From: Undaria pinnatifida
Lineage: Eukaryota; Sar; Phaeophyceae; Laminariales; Alariaceae
Length of the DNA stretch: 64,000 nucleotides
Direction: 5' to 3'
Assembly: GCA_012845835.1 (NCBI GenBank)
Contig: JABAKD010000026.1
Span: 6,838,493-6,902,492 of the forward strand
Position 1 is the first letter of the stretch, and the number at the start of each line of letters is the position of its first letter. A program made the position numbers and the translations under genes. Shown one piece after another: positions 53,071-64,000 of this stretch. The notes below the pieces were generated by a model. It ran no database searches and had not been told where the DNA came from. It saw only the letters and a list, made by a program, of their open reading frames with translations.

Positions 53071-55776
53071 TCCCATGGGAGGGTTTATGGACGCGCCGGG
53101 ATCGGGGGAAGTACGCGCCGTGCGTCAACAGGTCGGGTGATCCTATATCTCGAACCAAGTACAACTCCGTCTCTGTGAGTACGTATTGGTGGAGTTGTTT
53201 GTCTTTTACGTGGCTCATCAGTTATATTTGTTATGTTTTGCTTAGTTTTTTTATTTTGAAAAGTTAATTTGCAACAACGTGTGGTGTAGATTCTGTGGTT
53301 TTTGGCGCTTGACTACATGTTAGGTTACAACATTTCTTTCTCGTAGGATTGTTAGCGTAGAACTTTGAGGTATTGGAGGTTTGTTTTCGCATGCTCGCTG
53401 ATATCGAGCCGGTGTGCTCCTTTTGAGTGTACGCGTCTTTCTGCGGGCTGTACGTTCTTCTGATCTGTTACAAATCGCGCGATGTGTCCGTTGAATCCTC
53501 TTTTCAAAGTCGGCTTAATTAGTTTAGACATGTCTGTCATATCCCCCAAACTGGCCGGTACTTGATAATACTGCCTGTCTGGGTGCTATTTTTGCTTGGT
53601 TTGCTGCTGTTTGTATGTGCTGCTGTACACCGCCCTAGACTAGTGGGTTTGGATTTTGATACCATAAATCGTACGCCAGGCAAGCCTGGTGATTCTGAAG
53701 GCGACACTGAAGAGAGAACTGTTTATTTCCCCCCTCGCGCGCGCTATAGATGCTTACATTCTTGCCGCAATGCCATAAACAGGGTTCGTTATTTGCAGCT
53801 CATTGTGGTTTCGTTGCATGTGATGGAAGTTTTGACGGCTGGGACCCTGTAGGTCTATTTTTACCTTAGTTTTCCGTTTTAGCAATGTTTCTGTCCGGCA
53901 TGCGCTGATTTGGCTGTTGACCGTCACCACCGCTTTTGGCGGTTCTTAGCAAGTACCTGACATTAAGAACCGTGTCGTGTGTTGCAACACTTTCAGATCA
54001 CTGTGTGTGTACCCTTCGCCATTATGGCCACGCCGCGAGGTATATCCAGCTTGCACCGGCTCGCAGGTGTTGTTTTGGGGCTAGCACCCACTGAATGTGT
54101 TGTTATCTTGTTCAGCCTTTTTTCATACGCATTTCGCAACCCACAACGGGGGGCGTTAGTATTAACTTTACATCCCCGACCAGCACTGGGCAAGTGATTC
54201 CTGTAGTGTGCCGGTTCTGACCTTGGTCACTTGATATGGTGTGATGAGAACCAGTAGACGCGTGCTACGATAAACGTAGAAAGCAGTTTTGGTGTGAAAA
54301 ATGAAATGGCTCCTGAATGACGGGGCTCCTTAGCCTGTTAACACAATCGTCAGAAATGGGCCATTTCGTTTTACAGGGTTGTCGTTGTGTACCTAGGCCA
54401 TGGGATTTTTCATCCGGTGCCATAGCAGTTTTAGTTTTCTCCATTATCAGGTTTTGAGATAGGTCTTAAGCTTCCAAAATGAGGAGTAATATTAAGAAAA
54501 ACAACAATGGTTGGTGCACCCCTCTATCGTAGCACGCGTTGTACTAATACCAGCATACTCACACTAATACCAGTATACTCGTATGCTAGATGCTAGTAAA
54601 CATAAACTAGAACACCGCCCGGTTCATTCCTTTCTGCAGGGATGTAGGCGGGGCCCTCGTTACGTCGCGTATGCTTCTCTTTCTTTTGGGGTTTCAATGG
54701 CGAAAAGGCGCCACCAATAGGTGATTGCTGTATACAGTAGCGACCCGGCGCTGCTCGGATAGAGGAGTTTTGCGCTTACTCTATGACTGGAACTATACTC
54801 CAGAAATATCACAAGCTAGCGGATGAATATTGCCCGTACTGCGAGACTTTCCGAACTTTCCGAACTTGGGATCACTCACCCTAGATGACTGGTTCCATTG
54901 AGTGAGACCGCGCTATTTAAGTTGGTTTTGGTTTTATTTGGGTCCTAAAAGGGCTAGTTGTGTCCAGAATAAAGATTGTTATCCGGCACGTGTTGTCCTT
55001 CGGGTGTCTTTTTGCTATGGTCTACTTCGTGTTCAGGGTTAGGATTTAGCAGGGCCAAGAGAGAGCTGTCCCGTCTCAGCTTAGGCCCGAGAGGGCTGCT
55101 TAAGATTGAAAGTATTGCTGAAAATGCAACACGGAACATTTCAACTAATAATGGCACAGTGTCAAATTCATTCCAATTCTAAGATTCTTGTTGTTGAGCG
55201 CATGATGCTTTTGGCGACAGAGCTCCACGGCCCTTTTGCGCGTATCGTTACTGGGCTGTGGGTGCAGCATAGATTTAATGCTATGGACACGGCGCTTGTT
55301 TCTGCCACTGGTATTGTCGGTGCTATAAACACCACGGATACTGCCATGGACGCAAACGCGTCGCAATTGCTTGTTGTGACTCTTTGCCCTCTGCCCTAGG
55401 AGACAGTGGGGATTGCAAACTGCCTACTGGGGAGACTGACGACTGCGGACAGTTATATTATCACGTGACCCACAAACAATATAACTGCAAACTCAAAGGT
55501 GTGTTCGCTTTGGAGAGTATGTCATGTAACGCGGAAATGGCGGATACCTTGTAACCGAGCTGGTTCAGCAAGTTCAACTCAGCTGGATACGTGTAATATT
55601 AATAGTTTGTTCGTATTTTGACTATTAATGTGTTACCTCTATCGAGGTGGCGTGTTAGAGATTGGCCCGGTAGTCAGTAGCCACTAATCCGTGCTGTTGG
55701 ATAGCTACAATTGTTGCTCACCGCAGCAAGCAGCATAGCTCGACGTGCGACATAACAACAGCAACAGTGTTGTGCT
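53071..55776. other. possible exons only; no gene assembled
   Basis: Exon-like pieces: 53562-53720 (hydrophobic stretch, then RPRLVGLDFDTINRTPGKPG), 53996-54065 (between TTTCAG and GCAG|GTGTTG), and 55060-55185 (AKRELSRLSLGPRGLLKIES to a TAA). Phases could not be linked. The remainder has no recognised feature; 54545-54590 holds ACTAATACCAGTATACTC repeats. Confidence 0.35.
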
Positions 55777-57757
55777 GTGTTGTGCTGTACCTCTCGGTCA
55801 TCTTCTCGGATCGATCTTCCGCCGCTATTCCCGTGCCTTCCCGTGTGCCTTCGACCGCCTTTGGCCCTCGCCTCGGGCCCATCTAGTCTGACCGTGACCG
55901 TACCCACCCCGTCTGACCGTGACCGAGTGGAGCTTTTGGGGCCCCATGTTTTGGAGTATCTACTCCTTAGGGGCCTCTCTCTCGCCTCTACGGCCGAGTT
56001 GGACGCCCGCGACGCTGCTGGCAAATTGCCCTTTGGGGGTTCCGCTGTGCGTTATTCGCACGCCGACTGGGAAAGAAAGCAACAGGTAGAGCCGACGTGT
56101 GACACCACTATCCAACACGTTCTTCTTGGTCAGCCATTGACCCTGCCCACGGAAACCTTTGCGCGGTTTCCTTCGCGCCAGCGCCCCTCCTTCTCGGAGG
56201 TTCAGGAGCTCGCTGGCAAAAGACCGCCTCCATAATGCCAGCGAGGGCATTGTCCTCCTCGGCCGTAATCCATCCCCGACCTTTTACTTCCCGTGATCGG
56301 CGGGACGAGCGGCTTGTCTTTGGGTAACAAGCCAGTTCGTGTCTATGAGCTTTTACTCATGCGCTTGCATTTGCACCGGCTGATGGATGCGCCACTGCTT
56401 TAAGTGCCAATCGCGGAAGGCGCCGCGATTAATGGTTCGTTGGCCTGTCATCTCGATCCTCCTCCCTCCGGGACCGGGCATTGCGGTCAGCGTAAAATAT
56501 TTTGGGCCGCTGCCGGTTACACCCCGCGGCAACTCCAACATCTTGCTTTTCACCGACCGTTATAGCCGCCGCGCGGACTTATTCGCTGTCACTGCCGCTG
56601 AACTTGCAGCCGGAAGTGTGGCAAACGTCTTCACCACCCGGTGCATTCCTCTTTCGGGAAGCCCGCGTAGCCTCCAGTTCTTCCCTTAAGCTTTCGCACG
56701 TCATCTACGAGCTTGTTGACGTTTGAAGAATTGCCACCAGCTCCTATCACCCAAACGGTAACGGTGGTGTGAAGTGTTTCAATCACACAAGGACCCAAAT
56801 GCTGGCTATGGTCGTCAACGAGCGTTAAACCGATTGAGATGCGCAACTACTGTAGCTCACGCTGAATTCGCCTACAACAATTTGGTCAGCGCTGCCGCTG
56901 GTCTGGCTCCAAACGGGGTTCATATGGGCAGGCTCCCGCCCCTGCCTCTCACTATTTTCAACCACTCCGGGGTCGCCGGCCATCAGAGTCCAGCCCGCGA
57001 CCACCTTGCAGATTGCGACATGAGGTGGATCGCCGACAGCGCGCCAATGATATTAATCCCGAAATGCGTTCTTTGACATTTTCTTTGACGTTTTATCATG
57101 TGGAACGGCGAAACTCAGCCCTTTTCGGGCGCTGTGGAAGGTTCCCAACTTCGTTGTGAGTAAATGGGCTTGGCTCCATAATATGGCCTCCACTTTCGCT
57201 AAGACGCGAACGCCGGCACGGATGCGAAGGTGCTGGATTTGTGCTCAATTGGAAAGGCCCATACAAGACCCTTGAGGTCGCCCCTTGCCCCTTTAGCGAC
57301 ACGTCGGACGGTTGCTCCCTCGGAGATAAACTCCTCGATTTAGATCTCGCACGGACATGCCCAGCGCGGATAGATGCGCAACACCACGTTCCTGTCGAGC
57401 GCTGTAAGCCTTGTGCCAGCCCCCGCGACCTGGGCGGCATGCCTAAATATCTTCTGAATGGGTTGACGCAATACTTGCTCAGCAATTTCACCAAGAACCC
57501 CTTCCCCACATCACGGCACTCAGGACGGCGTATCGGCGCCGCTCCAGCGGCTCGGGGAGGAAGAGATGAGCGGTATGGCCACCAATTGCTCCGTGGTCGG
57601 AGTGAGGTCATCGCAGTGGTGTACGAGCCGCTTTGGACTTGGCTCCCTCGCCCATCATGGTAACGGGAGGTGGACATCCAGCTATCACGACATCGAGTCT
57701 TGCGCTGTTGGACTGGCACTCCAACCCTGGCAGTCCAAACCCGAAGAGGGATGTACA

Positions 57758-58738
57758 ATTTTTGTCTTTTTGGCGGAGCACCGCCGCTGTGTCCACGGAC
57801 CTCAACGGCATTCCACGGCCCTGTCCACGGCGTTCCATGGACAACCGTGGACACTCCACGGGCTACCGCGGACCTTCCACGGGCTTCCACGAACATTCCA
57901 CGGGCTTCCACGGAATGCCGCGGCAAGTAGCTGAACACCGTGGAGGCCCATGGCACTAGCCATGGCAATTTCCACGGCAACCTCTACGGCAAGGTCCACG
58001 GCAATCTCCACGGCAGCACCCACGGCAAAGCCTCAGTCACACCCACGGACACGCCCACGGAAAAATCCACGGACCTGTCCACGGAAACGTCCGCGGACGT
58101 CCACGCATAGGCCCACGGCAAGACCCACGGCAAGACCCACGGCCACGACCGCGGACACCAGGTGTCTGCACATTATTGTGTTTTTCAAAACCATGAAACT
58201 AACCGTAACCGTAACCGTAACCGTAACCCATACGAAATACTATGAAGGTAGAAGTGCTCCTGATGACATCACTGGAGTAAAATGATTGGACATGTCAAAT
58301 AGTGTGTATCGCTATAGGAGGATTGCCGTGGCAGTGGCCGCGGACGGCCGCGGATAGCGTTGGAAATTGCTGCGGTTGGACGTCTGCGGAAATTGCCGTG
58401 GCAATTGCCGCGTACTTAGACTTTCGTGGTGATTGCCGCGTTGCCGTGGCGATGGCCATGGATGGCCGTGGAAATTGCCACGGAAGTTTCAGAAACTGTC
58501 GTGGCAATTGCCGCGGACTTGCGTGGGTTGTCATGGTTGGTACGATGGAGTTTGCCAAGGATAGAACCGCGGCACGTGACGTGGCCACAACCGTGGCATT
58601 TGCCGTGGAAGTGCCATGAGCCGTGGCAATTGCCGCGGGAACCCGCGGATTTCCACGGTAGCCCGTGGTAACACGCACAGAAGTCCACGGAAGTTCCACG
58701 GTCATTGCGGTGGATCTCCGCCAAAAAATCAAATCATG
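57758..58738. mobile_element. foldback-like element with CCACGG-rich inverted arms
   Basis: The left arm (57780-58160) is dense in CCACGG and CCACGGCAA; the right arm (58310-58700) is dense in the complements CCGTGG and TTGCCGTGG. The outer ends share TTTTTGGCGGAG as an inverted repeat (57770 and 58716). The 150-bp centre contains (AACCGT)4. The insert interrupts the Gypsy pol remnant: coding similarity stops near 57757 and resumes at about 58750. No protein-coding content is believable; all long frames reflect the repeat. Confidence 0.65.
58201..58229. repeat. (AACCGT)n block
   Basis: Four and a half copies of AACCGT ending in AACCC, at the centre of the CCACGG element. It resembles a variant telomere unit, but identity as such is not shown. 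Confidence 0.8.
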
Positions 58739-60692
58739 CGCATCCGTGCCATGTTTTGGTACAAAGTTGACGACGGCCTGTGTGGTGGTTAGGAGAACTC
58801 AGCGCTCGTACCACCACCGACACCACCGACACCACCGACGGGGAGCATTGGGTGTGTTTCCTGGACGACCCAGAACCGATCAAGCTTCGTGCTCTCCGTT
58901 TCGCTGTACGACTTCGACAGAAAGGGTTCAGGGTTCTTGGTCACTTCAAATCGGTCGCGGTGGATCAGTTGCACGCGGGATTCAAAGAAATGGACATGAA
59001 TATCGAGGCGCGGACGTGGTTAGTAGACGTTCACGCCACCACCGCGCTCGAGCGTTTGACTCCTGTTTTCTGGTTTGGGGTTCTAGCTCTTCGGGGGGGG
59101 GGGCAGGGGGGCGTTCTCATTTGTTGCCTGCCTTAGTCATTTGACCATTGACCACGCATCCCTTTCGAGACGGAGCATCGTTCCTACTCCTAATAGAGAC
59201 ACCTACAACAGTTGGGCGCTCACTACGCTTCTTCCGTATATTACATAGAAACTGTTTGCTTATCCTATCCCCGTCCTGTTTCGCTATCTGCGTCCACCAT
59301 CTATCTCCTAGGATAGCGATCGTTTTCTCGCTACTCTTTAGTCTACCAAACTCTTCCATGTCACAAACGTCTAGTTTCCTCATCTCCTCCTCTAACGCAC
59401 CCCGTTCCTCCAATCCTTGCACATTTCACATTCTCCTACTCTGTTCGGCCTACTCTCTCTTGTGCCACATGGGCACATATGTGTAGCCACGTCCCCCTCC
59501 TCTACCTTTTTCTTCTTTCTGGTAGGTCGAGGTCCCCTACACGAAATCGCAGTTTCAGCTTTTTCGCGTAGTCCATTGGGCCGTGCAGGTACGTTTTCAT
59601 TCCAATATCTTTCCTCAACCCCCCGTACATCTCTAAGTGCTTCTCCTCTTTCACCTTATTTCTTAGCACTAGCCTTTCCCTTTGTCCTGTGCTCTTTTTC
59701 ACTCATGTCTGGTACCCCGCCAACTTCTCTACAGACAGTGCGTCTTCTTGGTCTTCCCCTAACTCCTTCGATATCAATGTTCTCGACTACGTAATCCCAT
59801 CTTATTCCAGCTCGCCCTTCTGTTGTTTTCTCCCTTACAGCCCCTATCAGCTATATTATGGCTGGCAACCTCTTTTCTGGCATATATATTCCTTAATTTA
59901 TATTGCCATTTTAACTTTCGCAGATCTCTACTCGTATTTGTTTTATGTGGGCACGTTCATAGTTACGCTCTTAATACTGTATTACTCGCCGTGCTTGAGC
60001 ATCCTAGTGTGTTTTCATGTAGTTGTACTCCGAGTGGGGGATGCGTGGTTGGTCGGTGTTGGGAAGCGTGCTCCTCATGGGTTCCGGTGTCTCTGGTTGG
60101 TCTCTCCTCATGGCTCGCTGGATAGACTCAAAAACTTTCATGCATTATTTGCCTGCATAGAATACTAAAAGACAGACATAACAGGGCTGCAGGGAAACGC
60201 AGGGTAGAGCAAGTAGAGCAAGGTAGAGTAGGTATAGCAGGTAGTGAGATGTGGGGCGTCCTGCTTGTCCCATCATCGTCACCTACATTATTATCGCCCA
60301 TCTATGATGGCCTTAACGTGAATGGGACATCTAATGTCACGTAGATTCACCTCAACCATGATATGGTTTCACGTCGAACCTATAAACTATCCTTCTCCGG
60401 AGGGCACTCCATTACATTATAGCTGCTGCTGTGATCTGCACGGTTTCCAGTTCTTTTACGAACTTCGCGTTCCCTTCCCATGCTTCTCCTGCATACTCCA
60501 ACTTTGGTACAATCACATTGCTCAGAATACATATTTTAATTGCTCAGAATACATATTATTGTAATCCTAGCGCCAAGGTGCGAGGCTGTTAGGGTCACAT
60601 CCATCTTGCCTACTTGTGATTTACCCTATCCTATTACTTTCGCTATGTTTGCATCCCAAGGGCAGTCCTTTGAGATATCTACGCCACGGTAC

Positions 60693-61065
60693 GTGTTATA
60701 AGGCTTAGTTTGGGTAAGCTATTGGCTACCCTTTTGCAAGTGGTCAAACGGACTAATACCCCACCAATTCCTTAACAAATGGCGTCGTCGACAGACCATG
60801 GGTTTTTGGGTCGTGGGTTCAAATCCCGCATCCACCATAATAAACTTTTTCTGACTTTTCCCGTGTCGAAATTGAAAAATGCTCTCCCCGGTATCCCCAG
60901 GAAATGAAACCGCTTGGATATTGACAGGTCCGCCCGTGTACCCTAGTCGACCTGATATCCCGCCGTTTGAGGGGGGGGGGGTGTTATAAGGCTTAGTTTG
61001 GGTAAGCTATTGGTTAACCTTTTGCAAGTGGTTAACCGGACTAATACCCCACTAACTCCTTAACA
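60693..61065 (+). other. tRNA-like sequence between two 85-bp direct repeats (SINE-like)
   Basis: Direct repeats 60693-60777 and 60981-61065 start GTGTTATAAGGCTTAGTTTG and end CTCCTTAACA/TTCCTTAACA. Between them TGGCGTCGTCGAC (A-box-like) and GTGGGTTCAAATCCCGC (B box with a good T stem and loop) precede ATCCACCA. No matching 5' acceptor strand exists, so it is a tRNA-derived 3' half or a SINE rather than a tRNA gene. A G run (60970-60980) closes the segment. Confidence 0.5.
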
Positions 61066-61229
61066 TACGTATACTGGTCTACGATCGGTAGCTAATCTTC
61101 TCCGCACTTTCATTTGAAATTTACCGGATTCACGTTATCTTCGTTACGTATAGTCTAACTACTGCGCATTTTTCACGTTCGCTGTCTCTCTCCATTCCCT
61201 AGTGTACTCTTCTAGTGATTTTTCTGTTT

Positions 61230-62518
61230 GTGCTTTCTTTCGGTTGTTTTTGATATCCCCACGAAACCATCCACAAACCTCAACCCCGACACCGTATCTT
61301 CCTCCGTCGTGACTCCTTGCTTTGCTGCTTCGTCTGCTACTATCACGTCATCAATACATACCTTGAATAGATTGGGCGATAGTGTACATCCCTGTGCAAC
61401 TAGTTGTACAAGATCAACATATAGACTATATTATTCGGATAATTTCCCGTCCAGCATCGCAGCACTTCTTGCACATTCCGTAATATTTTTCATCATCATT
61501 CTGCACATATTTCCTCTGATCCCAATTTGCCACATATTTCCCCACAACCCATTCCTCCATACTGTGTCATAGCCGTTCTGTACATCCAGGAAGAAACAGT
61601 ACGTCGTTAGCCCGGCGTCTTTCCTACCTTGAAGCATCTTGCCTACTGTGTACACATGATCTACGCAACTACGGTTTGGCCTAAATCCTGCTTGCCCTTC
61701 GCTTATTTCTGCGTCCGTCTCCAATAGGGTTCCCATTCTATCGTTTAAAATCTTACAGAATATTTTGTCTGCGGTGCTGAATAGCGTCATCCCTCGGCAG
61801 TTCCCCGGGTCAGCCTTATCTCCTTTCTTGAATACGTTTACTACTGTACTACTCTCCACCTTTTTAGACGCGTACTATTTTTGCCATATCCAATTACACA
61901 ACATAACCATCATGGTAGGCATACCTTCTCCCCCGTATACTTCATTAATTCATTCACAATTTGATCTGCCCCTGCTGCCTTTCTACGGTCAAGTTTAGCT
62001 AGACACTTCTCTACTTCTTCTGTTGTGATCTCTCTCTGTAACCCGTCTGAACCACGCACGGTCTTCCCTTTCTGACGCACCTACGTTCGCCTCTGCCCAC
62101 GCGTTGATTTCTTCCTCGAAGTATGCGTCGAACGCTTCCTTGGCTGTTATGTTGGCATTCTTAGCTTGCGGCAATGTTCTACAAGTACGTCTTCCCTGTT
62201 CCCCTTGAACTTAGAGCTACTAACCATTCTACCGGTCTGTGCTCTTAATGTAGCTATTCCCGTGTCCGCCTCGCCTGCTTGTTGACCCAGTATCCTTTTT
62301 ATCCCTACCCACATCTGCTTCATTCCGCCATCAAAGTCTTCGCTTGTTTCATAAATACGTCTTTCCATTATTAATCCCTTCTTCTCTACCACCTCTTTAA
62401 CTTTATTTCTGGCCGTAGCGTACTCCTCCCATCCTGCCGTAGTTTTATTCGATGTATATATTGCATACGCCTCTCTCCTTACTCTTATGGCCTCTTTTAC
62501 TTCCTTCCTCCTGGTCAC
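61230..62518 (-). pseudogene. LINE family D reverse transcriptase, broken
   Basis: The minus strand gives a charged linker (IRVRREAYAIYTSNKTTAGW, WVGIKRILG), then ADPGNCRGMTLFSTADKIFC, GQAGFRPNRSCVDHVYTVGK and TTYCFFLDVQNGYDTVWR (catalytic Asp). AQGCTLSPNLFKVCIDD follows, and SGLRFVDGFVGIS where F-A-D-D is expected. The loss of the Ala and second Asp of that motif means the enzyme is dead. Several frameshifts separate the pieces (about 62100, 61430). The Cys-rich carboxy region is recognisable only in part near 59400. Confidence 0.85.
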
Positions 62519-62585
62519 ACCTTTTTAACGGTACTGCTCTGTTGCATAATATAAACTTCTTCCCTATTACGTTACGTTCTGGCTC

Positions 62586-64000
62586 TTCCGGGGGGGGGGG
62601 CGTGTTCGTTTTTGTGGGTTTGGACTTACTTAATATTCCTTTTTTTCTCCGCTCGGTTTCGACATCGTCCTCGCAGAGTTACGCAGGATGTCGATTCCGC
62701 GCGTGAGCAGAGTTTCTCACGTAGTGCTCTAGTGTGCTTTTGCGACCGCTCAGGGTTTTGTGGCGAGATGTTTGAACTTTTCTCGCCGTCAATTGTTCAC
62801 GCTTTCTTTTCGTTATCGTTATCGTTATCGTTATCGTTAGCCACCCGCGTCCCTCGGATTCAAGCGATTGTTTTGCCGCCATTGACGCTGGGTCCCCATT
62901 TTCCCTTTTTCTTGTTGCCTTGTGCCCATTCCCCACGTAGATCTGAGGACGGCGATCGCTCTCGCGTGTGCCGATTCCCGCCTTCACCACTCGGTTTCCT
63001 GTTTTCCGTTTCCCTCAGCCCGTTCTCAGTTTTCGGTTTTCTGCTTTAGCATGTTTCCTGATGGTTGGAAGCCTCGTAGGATAGTCTAGAGGTGTGGGAG
63101 TGGGTTTTTCTTTTTGATCGATAGGGATGATCGCAAATGACGAGCCGTATTCTCAACAACTACCTCGGGCGAGCGCAGTACGTGAACACAATATGACGAT
63201 ATGATGACATGACCAGGTAGCGTTGGTTGTGGGCGAGGATTTTTTTCCGAACAAGACCATTTTTGACACGGAACCTATGGATACGATTATCCAAGCTTTC
63301 ATTGACAGATGCGCTTTTTTAAGCTATCGTAGTTGCATATTTAACCTGACAAGCTCTATTATACCCTCTTCACCACGTAGGAACGTACCGTCAGTGCGAT
63401 TACCAGGTATCTCTCTTGTGTAAAAGTCAGAACGAGAAAAATCCCAAGCTTGCTGACAACATAATATAGTTTAAGGAAGGGAGGAGGGGACGCCGTTAGT
63501 GACTGCAGAGTGCTACACGCACTGGTTGGTTGATGCAGAGCTTTGCACGAATTGATTGGTTGACGCAGCACGCGGCGCTGCTGCGGCAAAAACAAAAGTA
63601 AATTGAGATACGCACAAGAAAATCAATAACCCACCCACTGCAAGTGATACCGCAAGAAGTGGTATATATACCACTTTACTTCAACCTTTGAAACGGAACC
63701 TACCCGCATGCAACACTCGTAAAAAAATACCGCAAAAGCGTCTTCTTCTGTTACCTACCTATCGTACCATCCCACTACAAGCACCACCACCCCCTCCCTG
63801 CTTTCGTCGCACATTCAAACAACTAACCGAACGCCGACCCCACAATTATGTCGACGATCCCCTCCGAAACGCCTGACCCTCCGAAACACCTGACGGCAAC
63901 TTACTGGTATGATGGCATTCACCACAAACAAGAAAATAAGTAGTACATTTGGTGTCTGTTACATACCACACCCTAGGACACCCCAACACAATCCGTCATA
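62586..64000. other. no gene supported; G run and (TTATCG)n
   Basis: A G run at 62590-62600 borders the LINE D 5' side and may be the C-tail of another minus-strand element. (TTATCG)4-5 lies at 62812-62841. Pyrimidine-rich DNA continues to 63050. GTGGTATATATACCAC at 63660-63675 is a perfect short palindrome. The remaining frames are short and unrecognised. Confidence 0.45.

Larger units (their letters stand above)
55777..59090 (+). pseudogene. Ty3/Gypsy pol remnant, integrase to carboxy end
   Basis: After a pre-integrase part (55900-56235), 56387-56690 reads CFKCQSRKAPR, then YFGPLPVTPRGNSNILLFTD and SRRADLFAVTAAELAA. Next come SSYHPNGNGG (56740), HAEFAYNNLVSAAAGLAPN (56855) and a downstream part at 57241-57755. 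After the inserted element, DGEHWVCFLDDPEPIKL follows at 58840. This order is that of a Ty3/Gypsy integrase with its carboxy extension. The first catalytic Asp is Lys (SVKYFG), the SDNG block is missing and the Glu of GGVE is Lys. Several frameshifts and stops occur. Protease, reverse transcriptase and RNase H are absent and no LTR was found. The 3' side abuts the minus-strand LINE at 59091. Confidence 0.85.
59091..62585 (-). mobile_element. LINE family D, long decayed copy with C-run 3' end
   Basis: Read leftward: a basic pre-RT region (62518-62147), RT core (61859-61230), carboxy region (59710-59500) and final segment (59422-59117) ending VNGQMTKAGNK and a C run at 59118-59091. The middle (60000-61200) is badly eroded and contains a tRNA-like/direct-repeat insertion (60693-61065). 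A truncated sister copy is at 25955-26142. It belongs to a different LINE lineage from family A: no AAC tail and a different RT sequence. Confidence 0.8.

Noticed and set aside
57096-57980. 294-codon open frame on the minus strand
   Set aside because: It runs opposite to recognisable Gypsy sequence and into the CCACGG repeat; no similarity of its own.
60778-60845. Functional tRNA gene with encoded CCA
   Set aside because: The T arm is good but no 5' acceptor strand complementary to the 3' end exists.

Overview
The window looks like nuclear DNA of a eukaryote with spliced genes, and it is dominated by transposable elements and satellites. Reading frames open and close within 100-300 bases at GT...AG boundaries, coding is sparse, and both telomere-type CCCTAA units and many decayed retroelements are present. 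The mix of element families (a PIF/Harbinger transposase, two unrelated LINE types, a Ty3/Gypsy pol) and the small exons in long introns suggest a stramenopile, most likely a brown alga. That assignment is inference, with no marker gene to prove it. No rRNA, convincing tRNA, CRISPR array or bacterial-type operon was seen.

Layout. 1-728: a 204-bp tandem repeat carrying a block of (CCCTAA)6. 960-2964: a spliced gene of a transposon-associated family with an R-G-T-N...Y-H motif, apparently lacking its 5' part. 4586-13866: a 9.3-kb PIF/Harbinger-type element, recognised from 19-bp terminal inverted repeats and a TTA duplication. It holds a decayed transposase gene (6515-8986), a nested 812-bp MITE (4648-5459) and a foldback-like element built of G/C-tract tandem repeats (9352-12171). 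A ~360-bp direct repeat lies on each side (3088-3454 and 14164-14516). 14.5-26 kb: satellites of 41 and 29 bp, hairpins, 5'-truncated LINE copies and weak exon candidates.

26.3-36 kb: exon-sized coding pieces of probable secreted proteins. The best is a signal peptide plus PAN/Apple-like domain gene (33784-35937) whose exon phases agree. 36.4-42.5 kb: two copies of one LINE (family A) in opposite orientation. The second is split by a 1.26-kb retroposon (family B) with a clear 7-bp target duplication. 44.5-50.5 kb: exons of a PC-esterase/SGNH-like gene, with a second family-B retroposon in one intron. 51-55.7 kb: degenerate repeats and unassigned DNA. 55.8-59.1 kb: a Ty3/Gypsy integrase-region remnant interrupted by a second foldback-like element rich in CCACGG. 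59.1-62.6 kb: a decayed LINE of another family (D) on the minus strand. 62.6-64 kb: nothing recognised.

How the parts relate: most of the window is nested transposon history. The likely host genes are the PAN/Apple gene and the PC-esterase-like gene, both probably secretory-pathway products. No operon-like or co-regulated system can be claimed. The most interesting features are the two foldback-like elements, the Harbinger composite, and the LINE and retroposon families that share a 3' end.
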